From assembly GCF_009707485.1 (NCBI RefSeq), contig NZ_CP046121.1, forward strand, positions 744,001-808,000: a stretch of 64,000 bases of DNA. Direction: 5' to 3'. Position 1 is the first letter of the stretch. Each line of letters starts with the position of its first letter. Shown piece after piece: positions 44,111 through 52,288 of this stretch. Both the position numbers and the translations under genes were made by a program. This DNA comes from Nostocoides sp. HKS02 (GTDB lineage Bacteria > Actinomycetota > Actinomycetes > Actinomycetales > Dermatophilaceae). The notes under the pieces are model-generated. The model had not been told where the DNA came from. It saw only the letters and a program-made list of their open reading frames with translations, and made no database searches.

Positions 44111-45571
44111 ATGCGTCGCGCCAAAATCGTCTGCACCCTCGGCCCGGCAGTTTCCACTCCGGAGCGGATCCGTGAGCTCGTCTCCGCGGGCATGGACATC
44201 GCCCGGCTGAACCTCTCGCACGGGGCGTATGCCGACCACGAGGAGATCTACCGCCACATCCGCGCAGCGAGCGACGAGAGTGGCCACGCGGTCGGCATCC
44301 TCGTCGACCTGCAGGGCCCCAAGATCCGCACGGCGCGGTTCAAGGACGGCCCGGTCGACCTGGCGGCCGGTGACGTCTTCACCATCACCACCCGCGACGT
44401 CGACGGCGACAAAGACGAGGTCGGCACCACGTACAAGGGCCTGCCGGGGGACGTCCACGTCGGGGACCTGCTGCTGATCGACGACGGCAAGGTCGCCCTC
44501 GAGGCCATCGAGGTGACCGACACCGACGTCCGCACCGTCGTGCGCGTCCCGGGCACGGTCTCCAACAACAAGGGCATCAACCTGCCGGGGGTCGCGGTTT
44601 CCGTCCCGGCCCTGTCCGAGAAGGACAAGGAGGACCTGCGCTGGGCGCTGCGACTGCGGGCGGACATGATCGCCCTGTCGTTCGTGCGCTCCGCGAAGGA
44701 CCTCGACGACGTCTACGAGGTCATGGACGAGGTCGGCGCCCGGCTGCCGGTGATCGCCAAGATCGAGAAGCCCCAGGCCGTCGACAACCTCGAGGAGATC
44801 ATCGCGGCCTTCGACGGCGTGATGGTGGCGCGCGGTGACCTCGGCGTGGAGCTCCCGCTCGAGGAGGTGCCGATCGTGCAGAAGCGCGCGATCGAGCTCG
44901 CCCGGCGCCAGGCCAAGCCCGTCATCGTCGCCACCCAGGTGCTCGAGTCGATGATCGAGAACCCTCGCCCGACTCGCGCCGAAGCCTCCGACGCGGCGAA
45001 CGCCGTCCTCGACGGCGCCGACGCGCTCATGCTCTCGGGTGAGACGAGTGTGGGGGCCCACCCGATCGAGGCGGTGCTGATGATGGCTCGCATCATCGAG
45101 AGCACCGAGGAGCACGGGCTCGAGCGCATCCCACCCCTTGGCACCCGCCCGCACACCATGGGTGGCGCGGTGTCGGCCGCGGCGGTCGAGATCGGCGAGC
45201 TGCTCGGCGTGAAGTACCTCATCACCTTCAGCCAGTCCGGCGACACCGCGAAACGCATGTCCCGCATCCGCCCGCGGATCCCGATGCTCGCGTTCACCCC
45301 TGAGCAGCACACCCGGTCGCGCCTCGCGCTGGCCTGGGGGATCGAGACCTTCCTCGTGCCGATGGCCCGGCACACCGACCAGATGGCCCGTCAGGTCGAC
45401 CTGACCCTGCTCGCCAACGGCCGGGCCAAGGAGGGCGACCTGGTCGTCATCGTCGCGGGGTCGCCGCCCGGCATCCCCGGGTCGACGAACGCGCTGCGCG
45501 TGCACAAGATGGGCGACGCGATCAACAAGGTCGCGCCGGCCTACGAGGACCTCGACACCGGGTCCGCCTGA
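44111..45571 (+). CDS. pyk: Pyruvate kinase
   Basis: Pyruvate kinase makes pyruvate and ATP from phosphoenolpyruvate. The 486-residue protein begins RRAKIVCTLGPAVSTPERI and has ARLNLSHGAYADH, the active-site signature VIAKIEKPQAVDNLEEI and ARGDLGVELP, plus a C-terminal allosteric domain from about residue 340. TAGGGT at 44098-44103 lies seven bases before ATG, so the message is probably leaderless. It is the last core gene before the tRNA. Confidence 0.96.
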   Translation: MRRAKIVCTLGPAVSTPERIRELVSAGMDIARLNLSHGAYADHEEIYRHIRAASDESGHAVGILVDLQGPKIRTARFKDGPVDLAAGDVFTITTRDVDGDKDEVGTTYKGLPGDVHVGDLLLIDDGKVALEAIEVTDTDVRTVVRVPGTVSNNKGINLPGVAVSVPALSEKDKEDLRWALRLRADMIALSFVRSAKDLDDVYEVMDEVGARLPVIAKIEKPQAVDNLEEIIAAFDGVMVARGDLGVELPLEEVPIVQKRAIELARRQAKPVIVATQVLESMIENPRPTRAEASDAANAVLDGADALMLSGETSVGAHPIEAVLMMARIIESTEEHGLERIPPLGTRPHTMGGAVSAAAVEIGELLGVKYLITFSQSGDTAKRMSRIRPRIPMLAFTPEQHTRSRLALAWGIETFLVPMARHTDQMARQVDLTLLANGRAKEGDLVVIVAGSPPGIPGSTNALRVHKMGDAINKVAPAYEDLDTGSA

Positions 45572-45624
45572 GCCATCGGGAGCCGGCCGTTATGCTGGCC
45601 CCGCGCCGCTGAGGACCGCGGCTC

Positions 45625-45707
45625 GCCGAAGTGGTGGAATGGCAGACACGGAGCACTCAAAATGCTCTGCTCGAAAGGGCGTGCGGGTTCAAGTCCCGCC
45701 TTCGGCA
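45625..45707 (+). tRNA. tRNA-Leu (CAA)
   Basis: The acceptor arms GCCGAAG (45625-45631) and CTTCGGC (45700-45706) pair perfectly, with discriminator A at 45707. The anticodon stem GAGCA/TGCTC encloses the loop CTCAAAA, giving anticodon CAA (reads UUG). The T arm contains GGTTCAAGTCC, and the long variable arm is typical of tRNA-Leu. The 3' CCA is not encoded (CCC follows). A TATGCT -10-like element lies at 45591-45596. Confidence 0.95.
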
Positions 45708-45877
45708 CCCAGTTGACCTGCGCACACACGCGACGTCTCGAATCCTGTTCGCACCCTGTCCACACCACGGGCCGGCGAGCGCGCGTTCACGCCGGTGCCG
45801 GATTTGGCGAGTTGTTCGCAGTCATGGCCATGCTCCTGAGCTGAACCCGAGGTCGCCCGGCCACGGTTGGCCCTCTC

Positions 45878-46249
45878 CTACGCGGGGGTCGGCGGGCTGT
45901 TCCTGGTCGAGCCAGTCCGCTTCCGGGACCGCGGTGCTCGACTCGTCGTCGTGACTGCCGGCCATGGTGGTTCCTCCTGTTCTTGGCGCAGTCGGGCGTT
46001 CTCTCCCTCCAGATCAAGGACCATGCCTATTCCGGCGAGGTTGAGGCCGGCGTCGAGCAGGTCCCCGATCCGCCGCAGCCGCTCCAGGTCGTTCGCGCTG
46101 TACCGGCGGGTGCCCCCCTCGGTGCGTTCGGGTTCGAGCAGGCCGCGAGCCTCGTACAGGCGCAGGTTCTGCACGCCCATGCCGACCAGGTCGGCGGCCA
46201 CCGAGATGCCGTACACGCCGCGGTCCCCATCGGGTACCGGTCCTGTCAT
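45878..46249 (-). CDS. MerR-family regulator (HspR-like) next to hsp20
   Basis: This 123-residue protein has an N-terminal winged-helix MerR domain: [40 protein letters not shown] and [21 protein letters not shown] short coiled-coil ([11 protein letters not shown]) and a basic tail follow. ATG at 46249 is chosen because AAGGA lies eight bases upstream; longer starts at 46258 and 46294 fit the ribosome-binding site less well. Divergence from a small heat-shock gene suggests it represses that gene, as HspR does for chaperones, but no clear HAIR-type CTTGAGT-N7-ACTCAAG site was found. Confidence 0.8.
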   Translation of the reverse strand: MTGPVPDGDRGVYGISVAADLVGMGVQNLRLYEARGLLEPERTEGGTRRYSANDLERLRRIGDLLDAGLNLAGIGMVLDLEGENARLRQEQEEPPWPAVTTTSRAPRSRKRTGSTRNSPPTPA

Positions 46250-46288
46250 CGGACCCATCCTTCTGTTGAGAAATTCTGTCGTGAGCTC

Positions 46289-46317
46289 TTGCATCAGTAT
46301 GGCAGTGGTGCTACAAG
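46289..46317 (+). promoter_or_regulatory. Candidate sigma-70 type promoter for hsp20
   Basis: TTGCAT at 46289-46294 and TACAAG at 46312-46317 are separated by 17 bases in the divergent merR-hsp20 gap. Transcription from here would place the inverted repeat at 46333-46359 and the tandem repeats in the 5' untranslated region of hsp20. Confidence 0.35.
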
Positions 46318-46332
46318 AAATCTATGGCGATT

Positions 46333-46359
46333 GCCACAGACTCAACCGGAGTTTGTGGC
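46333..46359. promoter_or_regulatory. 11-bp inverted repeat upstream of hsp20
   Basis: GCCACAGACTC (46333-46343) pairs with GAGTTTGTGGC (46349-46359) around AACCG; the single non-Watson-Crick position is a G-U in RNA. It could be an operator for the divergent MerR regulator or an RNA structure in the hsp20 leader, for instance a temperature-sensitive one. Neither use is demonstrated. Confidence 0.5.
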
Positions 46360-46371
46360 ACCGCCGGGAGA

Positions 46372-46425
46372 ATCAGACAACGCAGCATCAGACAACGCAG
46401 CATCAGACAACGCAGCATCAGACAA
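46372..46425. repeat. 15-bp tandem repeat in the hsp20 leader
   Basis: ATCAGACAACGCAGC is repeated exactly three times (46372, 46387, 46402), followed by a partial copy ATCAGACAA at 46417. It ends about ten bases before the hsp20 ribosome-binding site. The sequence is A-rich and C-rich compared with its surroundings and is expected to be poorly structured in RNA. Confidence 0.9.
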
Positions 46426-46447
46426 CAACACAATGGAGGTGACCACG

Positions 46448-46879
46448 ATGCTGATGCGCACCGACCCGTTCCGTGAGCTGGACCGCCTGACCCAGCAGGT
46501 CTTCGGCCCCGACGGCACCTTGGCGCGACCGTCGGTCATGCCGATGGACGCCTGGCGCGACGGTGACGTCTTCCATGTCGAGTTCGACCTGCCCGGAGTG
46601 AGCCAGGACTCCATCGACATCGACGTGGAACGCAACGTCGTCACGGTCAAGGCCGAGCGGCCGGCCCGGGCCAGCGACGCGGAGCTCCTCGCCGCAGAAC
46701 GTCCGCGCGGGGTGTTCAGCCGCCAGCTCGTGCTCGGGGACAACCTGGACACCGACCGCATCGAGGCCAGCTACGACGCCGGGGTGCTCACCTTGAAGAT
46801 CCCGGTCGCCGAGCAGGCCAAGCCGCGCAAGATCGAGATCAGCAGCAGGCACGAAGGCCAGCAGGCCATCAGCGCCTGA
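46448..46879 (+). CDS. Small heat-shock protein, Hsp20 family
   Basis: This is an ATP-independent holdase chaperone of 143 residues. The alpha-crystallin domain spans about residues 35-130: [45 protein letters not shown], and [14 protein letters not shown] with the conserved G-x-L motif. The C-terminal tail carries PRKIEI, a short I-x-I-like assembly motif. ATG at 46448 follows GGAGGTGA at 46435-46442; ATG at 46433 would overlap that site. Divergent merR suggests stress control. Confidence 0.92.
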   Translation: MLMRTDPFRELDRLTQQVFGPDGTLARPSVMPMDAWRDGDVFHVEFDLPGVSQDSIDIDVERNVVTVKAERPARASDAELLAAERPRGVFSRQLVLGDNLDTDRIEASYDAGVLTLKIPVAEQAKPRKIEISSRHEGQQAISA

Positions 46880-46897
46880 ACCCCGACGGCAAGGCCC

Positions 46898-47239
46898 ATG
46901 CCTACGACCCCCGCTGACCAGAACCGCGCCGCGAATTGCGCGGACGAGCAGTTCCTGGAGCTGGTGTTGGCCGACGAACAGCTGCTGCGGGCCGAGTTCG
47001 ACGCGATCATCGCCCACGCGTGGGGGAGTCGTCCGCCGCCGGTCAGGCACAGGGGTGCGCCGCCGGCCGCACGCGCGCAGCCGGGCTATCCGCTGGTGCC
47101 GTGTGGCTGTGGGGCGGCCGCGCGTCGACCACGACACCCCGGTGTCGGCGGGTGGCGCCGGCAACGGTCACCACCTCGGCGACCGGGCACCCGCGCCGGC
47201 GACAGGGCCAGCGCCGACATCAGGAGAGAAGGCAGGTGA
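46898..47239 (+). CDS. Small hypothetical protein with DEQFLELVxADExLLRAEFDAI region
   Basis: This 113-residue protein of unknown function starts 18 bases after hsp20. Residues 15-43 (DEQFLELVLADEQLLRAEF) form a clear acidic amphipathic helix and resemble short actinobacterial hypothetical proteins. A Pro/Arg-rich stretch, a CGCG motif and a basic ending (RHPGVGGWRRQRSPP) follow. No strong ribosome-binding site is seen. The N-terminal half looks genuinely coding; the C-terminal part is less sure. Confidence 0.45.
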   Translation: MPTTPADQNRAANCADEQFLELVLADEQLLRAEFDAIIAHAWGSRPPPVRHRGAPPAARAQPGYPLVPCGCGAAARRPRHPGVGGWRRQRSPPRRPGTRAGDRASADIRREGR

Positions 47240-47703
47240 TCACCCGACACGTACCATCGCTGACGACAGAGCAACCTTTCGCAAGCTCTCGCCTGGGCCG
47301 CGTTCCCGAGATCGCGCCTGACGCCACTCGCGCGACGCCCACGCCTTGACGGCGTACCAGTTCACGGCCCAGGCGAGGCCCACGGGGCCTCACGTCGCAC
47401 CCATTCACGCCTCGCGCCAGCCCACCATCCGCGGTGCGCGCCGGCCGTTCCGAAAGGCGCCCAGCGCCGCAGGACCGTGCCAATTCCTCGACGGGACAAT
47501 CCTTCGACCACATGGCCAGTGACCAGTCCGACCAGAGCACGACCGGCACCTGGCCCCCACCCCCGACCGGACGCAGGCTCACCATTCGCTTTGCGCCCAC
47601 CGTGACCGGTCAACCGCCGATCCGAGTAGGCCCGGTCGTCTGGCACCGCGCTCCGCGCTGAGTCCTGTGCGCACGCTGCTGTCCCGGTGCTTTCGCCGTG
47701 GGG
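47240..47703. other. Gene-poor 460-base stretch
   Basis: No recognisable gene lies between the small hypothetical protein and the sugar permease on the other strand. The only forward open frame of note starts at ATG 47512 and would encode 49 residues (MASDQSDQSTTGTWPPPP and a basic tail) with no ribosome-binding site. There is no clear T-tailed terminator for the reverse-strand operon ending at 47704. Confidence 0.5.
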
Positions 47704-48552
47704 TCAGCCTTTGACGCCGCCTTCGTTGGCGCCGCGGATGAAGTAGCGCTGCAGGGAGAAGAAGAGCACCGCGACCGGGATCGTGGTGAGTAGCGCTGCT
47801 CCGAGCTTGAGCGGGAACTGGGTGCCGGCGCCGAGCTGGCCGCTCGTGAGGGATGCGAGGCCGGTGACGAGTGTCATGTGGTCGGTCGTGCCCTTGGTCA
47901 CGACGATGAAGTGGCTGAACTCGTTCCAGGAACCTTGGAAGGACAGGATCGTCAGGGTGATCAGCGCTGGCCGGGCCATGGGCAGCACGACTGACCAGAA
48001 GGTCCGGAAGATCGAGGCGCCGTCCATGCGGGCGGCCTCTTCGATCGAGATGGGGACCGAGTCGAAGAACTGCTTCATGATGAAGACGCCGGCTGCGTCG
48101 ACGACGAGGGGCAGGATCATCGCCGTGTAGGTGTCGTAGATGCCGAGGTAGTTGACCATCAGGAACTTGGGGATGAGCAGGGCGACTCCGGGCACGCTCA
48201 TGACGGCGAGCAGGGCGCCGAAGACTGCGCCGCGACCGCGGAACTTCAGCCGTGCCAGTGCGTAGCCGGCGAGGCTGTCGAGGAAGACCCGGGCGAGCGT
48301 GACGATGACGGCGATGAGCACCGAGTTCTTGATCCAGGTCGGGAAGGGCACGACGCCGCTGCCGAAGATCGTTTTCCAGGCGGTCAGGCTCAGGGGGTTC
48401 GGGACGAGCGACAACGGGTGCGATGCCGCGTCCGGATCGGTCTTGACCGAGGTCACGATCTGGATGAGGAAGGGCACGATGAAGATCAGGGCGAAGATGG
48501 TCAGTGCCCCGTAGATGAGCGTCTGCTTCAGGGGGCTGGTGCGGGTGGTCAT
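47704..48552 (-). CDS. Sugar ABC transporter permease (MalG-like)
   Basis: This 282-residue inner-membrane permease has six hydrophobic segments. It belongs to the carbohydrate uptake-1 family and carries the cytoplasmic EAA loop ISIEEAARMDGASIFRTFWSVVLPMARPAL near residue 190 (seen at about 48000-48090), where the ATPase docks. It overlaps the upstream permease gene by four bases (ATGA). No ATPase gene is present in the operon, so a shared MsiK-type ATPase encoded elsewhere probably energises it, as is common in actinobacteria. Confidence 0.92.
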   Translation of the reverse strand: MTTRTSPLKQTLIYGALTIFALIFIVPFLIQIVTSVKTDPDAASHPLSLVPNPLSLTAWKTIFGSGVVPFPTWIKNSVLIAVIVTLARVFLDSLAGYALARLKFRGRGAVFGALLAVMSVPGVALLIPKFLMVNYLGIYDTYTAMILPLVVDAAGVFIMKQFFDSVPISIEEAARMDGASIFRTFWSVVLPMARPALITLTILSFQGSWNEFSHFIVVTKGTTDHMTLVTGLASLTSGQLGAGTQFPLKLGAALLTTIPVAVLFFSLQRYFIRGANEGGVKG

Positions 48553-49695
48553 GCGCGTGCTCCCTTCCGGCGGCGGAACGGTGAGGGTCGTTCGTCCTTG
48601 TCGGTCAGTGCCCACCGCTGGATCTGGGTGAGCACGACGATGATCAAGAAGACGACGAAGGCCATCGCGGCGCCTGAGCCGTACTTGAAGTTGCCGAAGC
48701 TCTGTCGGTAGGACAGGAACGCGGGGGAGAGGGTTGTTCCGTTGGGTGCGCCCTTGCCCATGACGTAGATCTGGTCGAAGACCTGCCAGGTGCCGATGAG
48801 GCCAAGGGTGAGCACCAGGAACAGGACCGGCCGGATCATCGGGATGGTCACGTTGCGCAGCTTCTTCCAGCCGGTGGCGCCGTCGAGGGCTGCTGCCTCG
48901 TCGATCTCTACGGGCAGGTCTTGCAGGGCGGCGATGAACATGAGCATGAAGGTGCCCGAGGTCGTCCAGACGACGAGGATGATGATGACGCTCATCGCCA
49001 CCGAGGGGCCGGACAGCCAGTCCCAGAGGCTGCGGCCCAGGATGTCGTGCTGACCCCAACCCGGGTTGTCCACGCCGAGGGCGTTGAAGAGCAGGTGGAT
49101 GAGGCCGCGGTCGTCGGTGAACCAGTCCGGCCCGCTGAGGCCGACGACCTTGAGCAGGCCGTTGACAACGCCGGTGCTGGAGAAGATGAAGAGGAAAACC
49201 GTCGAGATGGCGATCGAGCTGGTGACCGAGGGGGAAGTAGAACGCGGTCCGGAAGAAGCTGCGCGCCTTGAGGACCTTGGCGTTGACGAGCAGGGCGAGC
49301 CCGAGCGCGAGGGCGGTCTGTGCGGGGACGACGAAGAGCACGTACCAGAACGTGTTGCTGATCGACTGCATGAAGTTGGACCGGGTCAGCCCGTCCCTGG
49401 CGAACAGGTCGGTGTAGTTCTTTGCGCCGACGAAGTGGGCGCCCGGGCCTCCGGCGAAGGGGTTGGTTGACCCGTTCCAGTTGGTCAGACTCACCCACAG
49501 AGCCATCACGATGGGGATGGCCAGGAAGAGCCCGAGGATGACCACCATGGGCGACACGAACAGCCAGCCCATCGGTCCCTGCGGACCGTGCAGACCGCCA
49601 CGCCCGCCCTTGGTGGGCTTCCCGGGACCGGCGACGACTCCTTGGGTGCCGACCGATTCGAGGGAGGCTGGTCGGGCCACTCCGGCTGACGTCAT
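48549..49695 (-). CDS. Sugar ABC transporter permease (MalF-like), frameshifted
   Basis: Partner permease, 381 residues when repaired. The N-terminal part reads in one frame (MGWLFVSPMVVILGLFLAIPIVMALW, then SFFRTAFYFP). The rest is in the next frame and carries the EAA loop DLPVEIDEAAALDGATGWKK (about 48880-48925). The break is at 49230-49234: five G on the plus strand where four restore YFPSVTSSIAIST. The N-terminus has an unusual 40-residue Gly/Pro-rich extension before the first membrane helix. It lies between the binding-protein gene and the second permease. Confidence 0.88.
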
Positions 49696-49763
49696 GTGCT
49701 ACTCCTGCGTGAAGGGTGTGGCGGCCAAGGGGTGGGGGTCTTGATGCGGACGAGTGCTGGGGA

Positions 49764-49810
49764 GGTATGCCGGTGGCGCCAGCGCAGGGGCGAGGCGCCA
49801 CCGGCATACC
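49764..49810. terminator. 17-bp perfect stem-loop between binding protein and permease
   Basis: GGTATGCCGGTGGCGCC (49764-49780) is exactly complementary to GGCGCCACCGGCATACC (49794-49810), with a 13-base loop. It starts about 11 bases after the binding-protein stop on the reverse strand. Without a T tract it is probably a partial terminator or an mRNA 3' stabiliser that keeps binding-protein expression above permease expression, as in malE-malF. Both arms contain the GTATGCCG word that is frequent in the window. Confidence 0.75.
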
Positions 49811-49821
49811 GAGTGGGTCGG

Positions 49822-51069
49822 TCAGCTACCCGAGAGGGCTGCCTTGCCGTTCTTTTGGAGCTCGGCCAGCATGGCGGCCGGGTTGCCGCCCTTGGACAGG
49901 GTGGCCAGCTCGGCGTTGAACTTGCTCATGACGTCGTCCAGGCCGGCGAGGTTGACCGGGCCCTGACCGTAGGCCGCACCAGAGACAAAGGCTGCGGAGT
50001 CCGGGTACTTGGCTGCGAACTGCTTGAGGCCTTCGGTCGTCGAGGGCATCACGCCGAAGGCGTCGGCGAAGGCCATCTGCTGGGCCGGGGTGATGAGTGA
50101 CTTGACCAGGTCGACGGCAGCGGCCTGGTTAGCCGACTTGGCGGCGATACCCCAGCAGTTGGTGAACATGAGGGTGCCCTTGCCGGCGGGGCCGGCAGGG
50201 AGCTCGACGGTCTTGTACTTGATGTTCGGGAAGTCCTTCATGCCGCCGGCGATCCAGTTGCCTTCGATCGTCATGGCAGCCAGCCCCTTGCCGAATGCCT
50301 CGCCGCCCCAGCCAGTGGCCGGCTTCGTGTCGGTGTTGAACTTCAGCACCCCCGCCTTCATGAGCTTCTGGACCTCCTGCAAGCCCGCGAGGTTGCCCGC
50401 AGCGTCGGCGGTCATCTTGCCGTCAGGGGAGACGACCCACCCGCCGGCCTGCTTCATGAAGGCGCCACCACGGTTGATGTCGTTGCCGATGACCAGACCG
50501 GTGACGTTGCCCTTGGTGAGCTTCTTCGCGGCGGCCTCCAGGCCGGCCCAGTCCTTGGGGATGTCGGCGTCGGTGAGGCCGGCCTTGGCCCACATGGCGG
50601 TGTTGATCTCGAGCGCGAGGGTCGAGGAGTCCTTGGGCGCGCAGTAGAACTTGCCCTGGTAGGTGAACGACTTGACCAGGGAGTCGACAAACCCGGCACT
50701 CTTGACCTGGTCGCCGTAGGCGTACAGGTTGCCCGCCTTGGCGTACGTGCCGACCTTGCTAGCGTCGGTGTAGAAGAGGTCGGGTGGGCTCGAGCTGGCG
50801 AACGCTTGGCCGAGTTGCTGACCGAGGTCGGAAGCGGCGATGACCTCGACGGTGTTGCCCGTCTTGGTCGCCCACGCCTGGGTGGCCGACTTGACCGCGG
50901 CCGTCTCGGCGGCACCGGAGCTACCGATCATGACCGTCAGCTTGACCGGGCCCTTGCTGGTGTTCTGCGTCGTGGAGCTGCTGAAGCCACCACTGCACGC
51001 GGTGAGCGCGAGCGCAGCGGTAGCGGCCAGGGAGAGCGCAGTGGTACCACGGACGGACCGTGTCTTCAT
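49822..51069 (-). CDS. Sugar ABC transporter substrate-binding lipoprotein
   Basis: This 415-residue extracellular binding protein has an N-terminal lipoprotein signal (KTRSVRGTTALSLAATAALALTAC, cleaved before Cys 25). It is family 1 solute-binding: LTVMIGSSG, LYAYGDQVKSAGF, AMTIEGNWIAGGM and QGPVNL regions follow in order. The sugar is not known. The neighbouring debranching-type glycosidase suggests an oligo- or disaccharide. It starts 11 bases after the lacI-type gene and is followed by a strong intercistronic hairpin. Confidence 0.92.
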   Translation of the reverse strand: MKTRSVRGTTALSLAATAALALTACSGGFSSSTTQNTSKGPVKLTVMIGSSGAAETAAVKSATQAWATKTGNTVEVIAASDLGQQLGQAFASSSPPDLFYTDASKVGTYAKAGNLYAYGDQVKSAGFVDSLVKSFTYQGKFYCAPKDSSTLALEINTAMWAKAGLTDADIPKDWAGLEAAAKKLTKGNVTGLVIGNDINRGGAFMKQAGGWVVSPDGKMTADAAGNLAGLQEVQKLMKAGVLKFNTDTKPATGWGGEAFGKGLAAMTIEGNWIAGGMKDFPNIKYKTVELPAGPAGKGTLMFTNCWGIAAKSANQAAAVDLVKSLITPAQQMAFADAFGVMPSTTEGLKQFAAKYPDSAAFVSGAAYGQGPVNLAGLDDVMSKFNAELATLSKGGNPAAMLAELQKNGKAALSGS

Positions 51070-51080
51070 GGGTGTCTCTT

Positions 51081-52112
51081 TCAGTTGGTGCGGTCGCCCG
51101 CAGGGGACGAACTGGCCCGGATGACCAGTTCAGGGGGAATCACGAGGCCGGCCTCGAGGCCCTTGCCGTCGAGCAGCTCGAGGACGCGGTCAGCGGCCAC
51201 GGCCAGTGGCTGGCGCACGGAGGAGAGGCCGAGCGCTGAAGCCAGGTCGCCGTCGTCGAAGCCGACCAGACCCATGTCCACCCCCGGCCGCCAACCGCGC
51301 TCGCGCAGGACCACCCACGCGCCGGCGGCGAGGACATCGGAGGCGCAGACAATCGCACCTCCTCGGCCCAGCCGGTCGATGAGCGGCCCGGCCGCCGCGG
51401 AGGCGAGCGAGATGTCCTGGGCAGCAGTGGCCTGCCAGGCTGCACTGTCCATGCCGAGGTCGAGAGTCGCGCGCGACCAGCCCAATCGGCGGTCATCGCC
51501 GACCGCGGACCCCGGCGGCCACCCGAGGAAGCCGATCCGCTCGAAGCCATTGCCGGCCAGGTGCCGCACGGCAGCCTCGATGCCTGCGGCGCCGTCGACA
51601 TCGACCCACGCGGTGTGCGTGGGGTCGTCCCAGATCCGACCGAAGGAGGCAAAAGGGATGCCATTCTCGCGCAGCCACTGCGGACGCGGGTCGCCGTGGC
51701 GGGTGTCGGTGAGCACGAATCCGTCGACCAGGCGGGAGGCAAGGAGATCCTCGTACGCCGAGATGGGGGCTTCGGGGTCGGGCGCGGTGAACGGCACAAT
51801 GTGCGCGTCGTGCCGACGGGACAGGGTCGTCAGGCTGACGAGGAAGTTGACCAGGATGTTTCCCTGGCGCCCGACGCCGGTGGTGTTCAGCTCCAGGCCC
51901 CAAGCGCCGGCGCGCTCCTGCTTGAGGTTGCGCGCGGCCCGGCTAGGTCGGAAGCCCAGGCGAACGATCTCCCGGGTGACTCGTTCGAGCGTGTCGGGCG
52001 CAACCCGATCCGGCTGGTTGACGACGTTGCTCACCGTTTGGCGGGAGACCCGCGCGGCGCGGGCAACGTCCATCACAGTCGCGCGGCCGCGACCCCCTCG
52101 ATCCGACGTCAT
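51081..52112 (-). CDS. LacI-family transcriptional regulator
   Basis: This 343-residue protein has an N-terminal helix-turn-helix (TVMDVARAARVSRQTVSNVVN, with the hinge LGFRPSRAARNL near residue 55) and a periplasmic-binding-like effector domain (WGLELNTTGVG, VDGFVLTDTRHGD, VGFDDGDLASALGLSSVRQP). It is the first gene of the sugar transport operon and divergent from the debranching enzyme. The two GAACGTTC palindromes in the shared promoter gap are likely its operators, so it would control both directions. Confidence 0.92.
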   Translation of the reverse strand: MTSDRGGRGRATVMDVARAARVSRQTVSNVVNQPDRVAPDTLERVTREIVRLGFRPSRAARNLKQERAGAWGLELNTTGVGRQGNILVNFLVSLTTLSRRHDAHIVPFTAPDPEAPISAYEDLLASRLVDGFVLTDTRHGDPRPQWLRENGIPFASFGRIWDDPTHTAWVDVDGAAGIEAAVRHLAGNGFERIGFLGWPPGSAVGDDRRLGWSRATLDLGMDSAAWQATAAQDISLASAAAGPLIDRLGRGGAIVCASDVLAAGAWVVLRERGWRPGVDMGLVGFDDGDLASALGLSSVRQPLAVAADRVLELLDGKGLEAGLVIPPELVIRASSSPAGDRTN

Positions 52113-52134
52113 CCTTGACGGCCACCCTCCGCTG

Positions 52135-52186
52135 TGGAACGTTCATATTCGCGTCTGGAAGGATGCGCCTTTGAACGTTCATATGG
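52135..52186. promoter_or_regulatory. Paired LacI-type operators
   Basis: The 12-mer GAACGTTCATAT occurs at 52137-52148 and 52173-52184, 36 bases apart. The second copy is embedded in the perfect palindrome TGAACGTTCA (52172-52181). A central CG flanked by AA/TT is typical of LacI-family sites, and both lie in the gap between lacI and the glycosidase gene. Confidence 0.75.
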
Positions 52187-52243
52187 CTGGCGGACAGAAT
52201 CGCGCCTCCGGGCGCGGACTGTCAAGACCCTCACTGAAATGCA

Positions 52244-52263
52244 CGGGAATGAGAACATTCCCG
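52244..52263. promoter_or_regulatory. Second inverted repeat before the debranching gene
   Basis: CGGGAATG (52244-52251) and CATTCCCG (52256-52263) form a perfect 8-bp inverted repeat around AGAA, 25 bases before the ATG of the glycosidase gene. It could be an extra operator or a leader hairpin. It differs in sequence from the GAACGTTC sites. Confidence 0.5.
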
Positions 52264-52288
52264 GCACCCAGTTCCCGGAAGAGAGCAC

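Noticed and set aside
46372..46425. CRISPR-like repeat array
   Set aside because: The 15-bp units are directly adjacent with no spacers, too short for CRISPR repeats, and no cas genes are present.
45708..47703. Integrated phage or plasmid at tRNA-Leu
   Set aside because: No integrase, phage structural gene or repeated tRNA end was seen; the downstream genes are ordinary chromosomal types.
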